NCBI GenBank assembly: GCA_029939875.1
Contig: JAOZSC010000130.1
Location: forward strand, 1 to 7,145
DNA from: Desulfobacterales bacterium
GTDB lineage: Bacteria; Desulfobacterota; Desulfobacteria; Desulfobacterales; JAFDCJ01
Direction of reading: 5' to 3'
DNA length: 7,145 nt
This document shows positions 1 through 5,017 of the stretch, in pieces (positions within the stretch are counted from its first letter, which is position 1; the number at the start of each line of letters is the position of its first letter). The notes beneath the pieces were generated by a model that did no database searches, was not told where the DNA came from, and was given only the letters and a program-made list of their open reading frames with translations. The position numbers and the translations under genes are program-made.

Positions 1-91
1 CCCGCTAATTTCGAACTTTTGCCCTAATTAACTTCAACTAATCGGGAGATGATCCTAAAACAACTTCGCCTGAGTTTCTATTTGTTTTAAA

Positions 92-181
92 ATCGGTAGA
101 ATACCTTAACTTTAGGCACTTTAGTGCACTTTAGGCATTTTAGGCACTTAATTTTATCGCTTACCCCCGGATCGGTAGAAT
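92..181. repeat. 11-bp direct repeat ATCGGTAGAAT, two copies
   Basis: ATCGGTAGAAT occurs at 92-102 and again, perfectly and in the same orientation, at 171-181 (79 bp start to start). The two copies flank the TTTAGGCA tandem array. The bases next to the copies differ, so the identity is limited to 11 bp. It could be a pair of protein-binding sites or the remains of a duplicated non-coding segment. No transposase or terminal inverted repeats are visible nearby. Confidence 0.6.
111..147. repeat. Tandem array of four 9-10 bp TTTAGGCAC-like units
   Basis: Four consecutive units are read directly: TTTAGGCAC (111-119), TTTAGTGCAC (120-129), TTTAGGCAT (130-138) and TTTAGGCAC (139-147). On the minus strand the unit reads GTGCCTAAA. 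The period is close to one helical turn. There are too few units and no spacers, so it is not a CRISPR array. It may be a degenerate microsatellite or a cluster of binding sites; the function is unknown. Confidence 0.8.
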
Positions 182-227
182 CTCTCTGGATCCACGACTG
201 GAAGTGGTTGGTTTCTATGAAACTTAA

Positions 228-2393
228 TCAATATTTCAGCCGCGCATAGTAAGTCTTCTGGGACACCAGGCGCGCATCTTTAAAAGTTACAATACCCTGG
301 GCCGCCAGCAAGGGGATCAGTTTTAAAAAAAGCTCGGCGGTGGACAGGGCATCCCCCAGGGCCGTGTGCCGGTCCACGATGACAATGCCCAGGCGCCGGG
401 CCATGGCCTCCATACTGTGGTCCTGATGGACCGGGTGCACCACCGCGGACAGCAGCAGGGTATCCAGAACAGGGTTGATAAACTTCACCCCTGTCCGGGT
501 TTCCTTCATTTTGAGCATCTGCATATCAAAAGCTGCGTTGTGGGCGACCAGAATCGTGTCCCGGGCAAAACGATGAAAATGCGGCAGCACGGTTTCGATG
601 GTCGGCTGCCCCTTGAGCTTTTCCGGCTGGATACCGTGGACAGGGATCGACTCGATGGGCAAGGGACGCTGCGGATCGACCAGTTGATCAAAATACTCGT
701 TACGCAGCAAGCGTCCGTTAATGATGCGCACCGCCCCAATGGAAATGATCTCGTCTCCCTGCCTCGGGTTTAGACCGGTGGTCTCGGTGTCAAAAACGGT
801 ATACGACAGCTCGGCCAGCGACCGGCTGTCCAGATCCGGGGTTTGACCCGGTTGGTTGAAAAGGTCAAAATCAAAATACTCTGGCCGGCTGCCGGGCAAA
901 ATGGTCAGCCCGCCGGCGGTTTCGGGCTGGCAGGAATCGCCGGCGGGCAGTACAATGCGAAGGTAAGAACAATTTTTACGGGTATCACAATAGCTCCAGA
1001 TTTCCGCCTGGTGGTGGGATATTACGTCTGACAGGGTCAACGGCAGGCTGTCGCGCTCAACGGTCAGCACCTCGTTTTCCCACTGCCGGATCTGGTTCTG
1101 CTCAATGGGATCACCGGACCATATGAGATCAATGCTGGTTAAACAATCCTGCAAAGACATCCGCAAACTGAACCGATCGGCACCGATGCGCTGTTGCACC
1201 TGGCGCAGTAAAAAAAGCAGTGCCAGTGTAAAAGCGTAACTGTCGATCTTGATCCAGCATTCCATCTGTCCGCTGTCGACATCCACCTGCAGGCCGAGCT
1301 TTTGCGCCGCCTTGCGGCGCAATGTTTCGGCCAGATTATGACCACTGACGGAGACCAGCGGCCAGTGTGACTTTACATAGCGGGAATAATCATCGGCGGT
1401 CTCCTCCAGCACCCGGCTTAAATTGACGGACTCCTGGTGGATAATTTTTTTAAAATGCTCCTGCTGCTCATCAGCCATGTCCGGAAATTCGATAATGGTC
1501 TCGATGGCTGTCCGGATGCTGGCCAGTGAAGTACGCAGCGATCGTGAAAGGAACTGCAGCAAGGAAGTTGCCTGGCTGTCGGCTTTCAGTTGGACGGTAA
1601 TATCGCGCAGCAGCAGGATAAAACCGTTAAACTGGCGCTGCTGATTCAAAATAGGGGCCGCCTCGACTCTCAGCAGAGCTTCTTCGCAGCTGGTAACCAC
1701 AAAATGCGAAAGCACGGGAGACTGCCCATGCTCAAGTTTATACAGGATTTCATCCAGGGCGTGGGAGATGAGGTTATCGTCGATAACATCGCTAATGGAG
1801 CGCCCCAGGCCGATAAAATGGCGCTTGCCGTTGTGGTTGCCCGTCTCCGCCCGGCTGCCGTCTTCGACCAGCAGCCGGACCGCCTGCTTATTGTAAAGCA
1901 GGATATGCCCCTGGTGGTTGCAGATGACCACCCCCACCGGAAGCTCGGACATCAGTTCTGCCAGCAGCTCTTTTTCTTCTTCGACCTGTTGTTTAGCCCG
2001 CCTCACGGCGAGGTCCACGGATTGTTTAAGCTCCTCATAGCGCCGGGCACCCTCGTTGATGGCTTTTACCAGGGCGACGATATCGCTGCCGCCCATGGGG
2101 GCGATGCGATGGGAGGGGTTAACCGTGTAAACCAGGGAAGCTTCTTCAGTGATCCTGGCGATGGGAATGACGTAGGTGTTTAATATGCCGTCGAGCAAAA
2201 AGACGATGGCTGCCAGAAACAGCAGCCCGATGCCGAAAAAGTAGGTAAAATTATTTTTTATGATGGTGCCCAGGGATACCCGCTGGTCGGCGGGCAGGTG
2301 CTGCCAGAACATGATGGCGATCACCGCTACCATAATCAGCACGATGAAAATAGAGACGGCGACAAACAGCCAGAATTTATTGGTCAGTCTCAT
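228..2393 (-). CDS. Membrane PAS/degenerate histidine-kinase protein fused to a DEDDh 3'-5' exonuclease
   Basis: This 721-residue protein has two N-terminal membrane helices (about 7-30 and 48-71) separated by only about 17 residues, so it has no real periplasmic sensor. A HAMP-like and coiled-coil stretch follows (about 72-148), then a PAS domain (about 149-265, starting ELPVGVVICNHQGHILLYN). A dimerisation-like helix pair (about 275-340) and an ATPase-like region (about 350-483) come next. In the H-box the usual SHELRTPL reads SRSLRTSL (283-290), so Arg284 replaces the phosphoacceptor His. No N-box Asn or DxGxG motif is visible. The C-terminal part (about 529-700) is a DnaQ/PolC-type exonuclease with FDTETTG (D535, E537), HNAAFD (D623) and HTALGD (H676, D681), so its active site looks complete. 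The start overlaps the receiver gene by 17 bp and has no strong Shine-Dalgarno, which suggests translational coupling. Domain identities are secure. The exonuclease substrate, and any residual kinase activity, are unknown. Confidence 0.88.
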   Translation of the reverse strand: MRLTNKFWLFVAVSIFIVLIMVAVIAIMFWQHLPADQRVSLGTIIKNNFTYFFGIGLLFLAAIVFLLDGILNTYVIPIARITEEASLVYTVNPSHRIAPMGGSDIVALVKAINEGARRYEELKQSVDLAVRRAKQQVEEEKELLAELMSELPVGVVICNHQGHILLYNKQAVRLLVEDGSRAETGNHNGKRHFIGLGRSISDVIDDNLISHALDEILYKLEHGQSPVLSHFVVTSCEEALLRVEAAPILNQQRQFNGFILLLRDITVQLKADSQATSLLQFLSRSLRTSLASIRTAIETIIEFPDMADEQQEHFKKIIHQESVNLSRVLEETADDYSRYVKSHWPLVSVSGHNLAETLRRKAAQKLGLQVDVDSGQMECWIKIDSYAFTLALLFLLRQVQQRIGADRFSLRMSLQDCLTSIDLIWSGDPIEQNQIRQWENEVLTVERDSLPLTLSDVISHHQAEIWSYCDTRKNCSYLRIVLPAGDSCQPETAGGLTILPGSRPEYFDFDLFNQPGQTPDLDSRSLAELSYTVFDTETTGLNPRQGDEIISIGAVRIINGRLLRNEYFDQLVDPQRPLPIESIPVHGIQPEKLKGQPTIETVLPHFHRFARDTILVAHNAAFDMQMLKMKETRTGVKFINPVLDTLLLSAVVHPVHQDHSMEAMARRLGIVIVDRHTALGDALSTAELFLKLIPLLAAQGIVTFKDARLVSQKTYYARLKY

Positions 2394-2763
2394 CGGCGTG
2401 ATCCAGCAGCTCTTTTACCTTGGATACGATAGCCTCGTTGGCAAACGGTTTGGTGATATAGGCATCGGCGCCCAGGGCCAGCCCCTTGGCCATGTTTACC
2501 CGATGCCCCATGGCGGTTACCAGGACAATCCGGGTTTTATCCAACTGCCGATCTTCGCGGACCATGCGGCAGACGTCAAAACCGCTTATTCCAGGCAGCA
2601 TGATGTCGAGCAGGACCACCTCCGGTTTTTCCGCAGCGATGACCTCCAGGGCCTGTTCCCCGGTTTGCGCCACCAGTACCCGGTACCCATTGCGCTGCAT
2701 TAAAAACTGCAGCGGAGCAACGATGCTCGGTTCATCGTCCACGATCAGGATCGTTTCCGGCAT
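2377..2763 (-). CDS. Receiver-only response regulator
   Basis: A single CheY-like receiver domain of 128 residues with no output domain. The acidic pocket D9/D10 (VDDEP), the phosphoacceptor D53 (LLDIMLPG), the switch Thr83 (VTAMG) and the conserved K105 (TKPF) are all present, so it should be phosphorylatable. AGGAG at about 2775-2779 sits about 10 bases upstream of the ATG and supports this start. Its last 17 bases overlap the start of the kinase-like/exonuclease gene, a typical sign of a co-translated pair. That partner lacks the histidine that would feed phosphate to D53. The phosphate may therefore come from an unlinked kinase or from acetyl phosphate, and the receiver may act by binding its neighbour. 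It has no DNA-binding domain, so direct transcriptional control is unlikely. Confidence 0.93.
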   Translation of the reverse strand: MPETILIVDDEPSIVAPLQFLMQRNGYRVLVAQTGEQALEVIAAEKPEVVLLDIMLPGISGFDVCRMVREDRQLDKTRIVLVTAMGHRVNMAKGLALGADAYITKPFANEAIVSKVKELLDHADETDQ

Positions 2764-2791
2764 AACGCTGTTTTCTCCTGGCGTCCGGGAG

Positions 2792-2831
2792 GCTGCCCGG
2801 CGGCCTGCGTTTCAGGCCTGTGCCGGGCAGC
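2792..2831 (-). promoter_or_regulatory. Strong intercistronic hairpin between the synthetase and receiver genes
   Basis: GCTGCCCGGC (2792-2801) pairs with GCCGGGCAGC (2822-2831). Inside it GGCCTG (2802-2807) pairs with CAGGCC (2813-2818), with a 5-nt loop and a 3-nt bulge (2819-2821), giving about 16 base pairs. No T-run follows on the minus strand, so it is not a standard intrinsic terminator. It lies in the 81-bp gap after the synthetase stop and could stabilise the upstream mRNA or lower downstream expression. A competing short pairing, CCGGG (2785-2789) with CCCGG (2796-2800), is possible. Confidence 0.6.
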
Positions 2832-2844
2832 GGTTGATTTCCTG

Positions 2845-4755
2845 CTATTTTTTCGCCCGGGCGTATCCAATTCCGGTCAGGGCTTCCTCCATTTCTCCCA
2901 GGGTAGCCGGATCGTCAATGGTGGCCGGCATCTTGTATTCCTTGTTGTCTGCAATTTTCTGGATCGTACCGCGCAGGATTTTCCCCGAGCGGGTTTTCGG
3001 CAGTCTTTTGACCACCGTGGCGATTTTAAATGAGGCCACCGGGCCGATGCGGTCGCGCACCATCTGGATGACTTCCTTGATAATTTCAGCATGGTCCCGG
3101 CTGACCCCGGCATTGAGCACCAGAAATCCCACCGGCACCTGGCCCTTGAGTTCGTCTTCAACGCCGAGCACCGCACATTCGGCCACCTCGGGATGATCCG
3201 CCAGGATTTCTTCCATGCCACCGGTGGAAAGCCGGTGGCCGGCCACATTGATGATGTCATCGGTGCGCGTCATGACAAAGACGTAGCCGTCTTCATCGAT
3301 GAAGCCGGCGTCGGCCGTCTTGTAATATCCCGGAAATTCCTCCAGGTAGGACTCTATGTAACGCTGATCGTTGTTCCACAGGGTGGGGAGCGATCCCGGC
3401 GGCAGGGGCAGCTTGACGACCAGCGCCCCGATTTCGCCGCTTTTGACCGGCTGGTTGTCAGGATCCACCACATGCAGGTTCCACCCCGGCGCCGGCTTGG
3501 TGGGCGAGCCTTCTTTGATCGGCAGCTGTTGGATTCCCAGGCAGTCCGCGCAAATGGCCCAGCCGGTTTCGGTTTGCCACCAGTGATCGATGACCGGTAT
3601 CCCCAGCTTGTTTTCAGCCCATTTCAGCGTGTCCGGATCCAGGCGTTCACCGGCCAGAAACAGGGCCTTGAAACTGGAAAGATCGTAATTCTTGATCAGT
3701 TCTCCATTGGGATCTTCCCGCTTGATGGCCCGAAAAGCCGTCGGAGCGGTAAACATGCAGTTTACTTTATGTTCGGAAATCACGCGCCAGAAAACTCCGG
3801 CATCGGGAGTCCCCACGGGTTTGCCCTCGAACAAAATCGTGGTGCACCCGCGAAACAGCGGCGCGTAGACGATATATGAGTGGCCCACCACCCAGCCGAC
3901 ATCGGATGCAGCCCAGTACACGTCCCCGGCATCCACGTTGTAAACGGCCTTCATGGACCACTTCAACGCCACCACGTGGCCGCCGTTGTCGCGCACGACC
4001 CCCTTGGGCTCGCCAGTGGTCCCCGAAGTATACAGGATATAAAGCGGATCGGTGGCCGCCACCGGCACACAGTCCGCCGGCTGGGCGGCAGCCATGGCAT
4101 CGTTCCAGTCCACATCACGCCCGGCAATCAGTTCAGCCGGTTCCACGGCACGCTGAAAAATGATGCAGTGCCGGGGGCGGGCATCGGCTGCGGACATCTC
4201 GATGGCCTCGTCCAGCAGTGGTTTGTAGGCAATGACCCGCGCCACTTCGATGCCGCAGGAAGCCGACACGATCACCTTCGGTTTGGCGTCGTTGATGCGG
4301 GTGGCCAGTTCGTTGGGGGCAAAACCGCCGAAAACCACCGAATGCACCGCCCCGATCCGGGCGCAGGCCAGCATGGCAATGGCGGCCTGGGCGATCATGG
4401 GCATATAGATCAGCACCCGGTCGCCCTTTTCCACCCCGAGATCTTTCAGCGCTCCGGCAAAAAGAGCCGTTTCGTCCCGCAGTTCGGTGTAGGTGTATTT
4501 TTTGATCGTGTCGGTCACCGGGCTGTCGTAAATCAGGGCATTCTGGTCTCCCCGGCCGTTTTCGATGTGGTAGTCAAGGGCATTGTAGCAGGTATTGATT
4601 TGCCCGCCGGTAAACCACCGGTAAAAGGGCGGGTTGGAATCGTCGAGCACCTTGTCCCACTGTTTGTACCAGTGGCAGTCTTGCGCCGCCTCGGCCCAGA
4701 ATGCGTCGGGATCTTCGATCGAGCGCTTAAATGCAATTTCGTAAGGGTCTGTCAT
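2845..4755 (-). CDS. prpE: Propionyl-/acetyl-CoA synthetase, PrpE/ACSS3 type
   Basis: AMP-forming acyl-CoA synthetase that activates a short-chain acid (most likely propionate, possibly acetate) with ATP and CoA in the cytoplasm. Numbered from the Met at 4755 it has 636 residues, full length for the family. An N-terminal segment contains SNPPFYRWF (40-48), a PrpE hallmark. Then follow the ATP loop YTSGTTGEPKG (242-252), LAGERLD (366-372), WWQTETGW (392-399), the hinge region RTDD (497-500) and the catalytic PKTRSGK with Lys592. That lysine is known in this family to be controlled by acetylation. Ala368 stands where acetate-specific Acs enzymes have the pocket Val, which favours a propionyl-size pocket. 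An earlier in-frame ATG at 4761 directly abuts AAGGAGG, so the ATG six bases further on is preferred. A symporter gene cluster lies upstream and the receiver gene 81 bp downstream. The synthetase class is certain; propionate preference is inferred from the sequence. Confidence 0.9.
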   Translation of the reverse strand: MTDPYEIAFKRSIEDPDAFWAEAAQDCHWYKQWDKVLDDSNPPFYRWFTGGQINTCYNALDYHIENGRGDQNALIYDSPVTDTIKKYTYTELRDETALFAGALKDLGVEKGDRVLIYMPMIAQAAIAMLACARIGAVHSVVFGGFAPNELATRINDAKPKVIVSASCGIEVARVIAYKPLLDEAIEMSAADARPRHCIIFQRAVEPAELIAGRDVDWNDAMAAAQPADCVPVAATDPLYILYTSGTTGEPKGVVRDNGGHVVALKWSMKAVYNVDAGDVYWAASDVGWVVGHSYIVYAPLFRGCTTILFEGKPVGTPDAGVFWRVISEHKVNCMFTAPTAFRAIKREDPNGELIKNYDLSSFKALFLAGERLDPDTLKWAENKLGIPVIDHWWQTETGWAICADCLGIQQLPIKEGSPTKPAPGWNLHVVDPDNQPVKSGEIGALVVKLPLPPGSLPTLWNNDQRYIESYLEEFPGYYKTADAGFIDEDGYVFVMTRTDDIINVAGHRLSTGGMEEILADHPEVAECAVLGVEDELKGQVPVGFLVLNAGVSRDHAEIIKEVIQMVRDRIGPVASFKIATVVKRLPKTRSGKILRGTIQKIADNKEYKMPATIDDPATLGEMEEALTGIGYARAKK

Positions 4756-4761
4756 CGGCAT

Positions 4762-4768
4762 CCTCCTT
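4762..4768 (-). promoter_or_regulatory. Ribosome binding site that decides the synthetase start
   Basis: On the minus strand AAGGAGG (4768-4762) is immediately followed by ATGCCGATG. The first ATG (4761-4759) has no spacing from the Shine-Dalgarno. The second (4755-4753) has six bases, which is near optimal. The protein therefore most likely begins MTDPYEIAF, not MPMTDPY. Confidence 0.8.
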
Positions 4769-4828
4769 TATCCGCACCGCCAGCTGCCGGTGCAGCCGTT
4801 CAAGTGGCAATTCGTCGGGCTCAAATCG

Positions 4829-4867
4829 AATCCGGCCGGAGGCTTAAAAGGGCACTCCGGCCGGATT
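4829..4867. repeat. Perfect 13-bp inverted repeat containing two TCCGGCCGGA palindromes
   Basis: AATCCGGCCGGAG (4829-4841) and CTCCGGCCGGATT (4855-4867) are exact reverse complements with a 13-nt loop. Each arm holds the same self-complementary 10-mer TCCGGCCGGA (4831-4840 and 4856-4865), with centres 25 bp apart. In RNA it would form a very stable hairpin starting 24 nt after the microprotein stop. On the plus strand the arm runs into TTTTA; on the minus strand no T-run follows. As DNA it looks like a twin operator across the candidate start site of the synthetase promoter. Confidence 0.8.
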
Positions 4868-4893
4868 TTACATCTTATCTACTTGATTGTCTA
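4865..4893 (-). promoter_or_regulatory. Candidate sigma70-type promoter for the synthetase gene
   Basis: On the minus strand TAGACA (4893-4888, five of six matches to TTGACA) is followed after exactly 17 bp by TAAAAT (4870-4865, five of six matches to TATAAT). Transcription would start near 4858-4857, about 100 bases before the synthetase ATG. The -35 hexamer includes the TAG stop codon of the microprotein gene. The -10 overlaps one arm of the inverted repeat, so a repressor bound there would block it. A transcript from this promoter would lack most of the first hairpin arm, so only readthrough mRNA would fold the hairpin. This is pattern matching only. Confidence 0.45.
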
Positions 4894-4977
4894 TCCCCAA
4901 AGTCCCCATCCGAACGATGCTGTAAACAGGATGGAGAAAACCACCAGGATAATCATCCATACATCTTCTAATTTCAT
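4891..4977 (-). CDS. 28-aa single-pass membrane microprotein, likely symporter accessory subunit
   Basis: A short reading frame starting MKLEDVWMII and ending FGWGLWG then TAG, 28 residues in all. AGGAG (4990-4986) lies eight bases before the ATG, an ideal ribosome binding site. The protein is a short charged head (K2, E4, D5), one hydrophobic helix (about residues 7-20) and a Trp/Gly-rich tail. It lies 40 bp after the symporter stop. Tiny one-helix proteins next to sodium symporters are known, for example MetS with the NSS transporter MetP, and small accessory proteins are annotated beside SSF symporters. By analogy it may be needed for assembly or activity of the transporter encoded just upstream. 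The gene call is well supported by its ribosome binding site, hydrophobic character and position. The function is inferred. Confidence 0.78.
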   Translation of the reverse strand: MKLEDVWMIILVVFSILFTASFGWGLWG

Positions 4978-5017
4978 AGTTTTGTCTCCTTATGGTCACC
5001 TGCGATAACAGGTTCGG

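Larger units (their letters stand above)
1..227. other. Non-coding AT-rich flank beyond the last gene
   Basis: This stretch follows the stop codon of the kinase-like/exonuclease gene. I found no convincing ribosome binding site plus start codon on either strand, and no GC-rich hairpin followed by a T-run that would end the operon transcript. The only weak dyad is CCAC/GTGG around 192-206. It is visibly richer in A and T than the genes. It holds a tandem array at 111-147 and an 11-bp direct repeat at 92-102 and 171-181, listed separately. It may be the promoter region of a further minus-strand gene lying beyond position 1, but no good -35/-10 pair was recognised. Confidence 0.6.

Noticed and set aside
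111..147. CRISPR array
   Set aside because: Units of 9-10 bp without unique spacers and no cas genes; it is a simple tandem repeat.
1590..2183. Plus-strand open frame of 197 codons
   Set aside because: Antisense to the PAS and kinase-like region of the fusion protein; no domain is recognisable.
3880..4971. Long plus-strand open frame of 363 codons
   Set aside because: It lies antisense to the synthetase gene with its clear catalytic motifs. The translation is rich in His, Gly and Arg with no recognisable domain, which is typical of shadow frames in GC-rich DNA.
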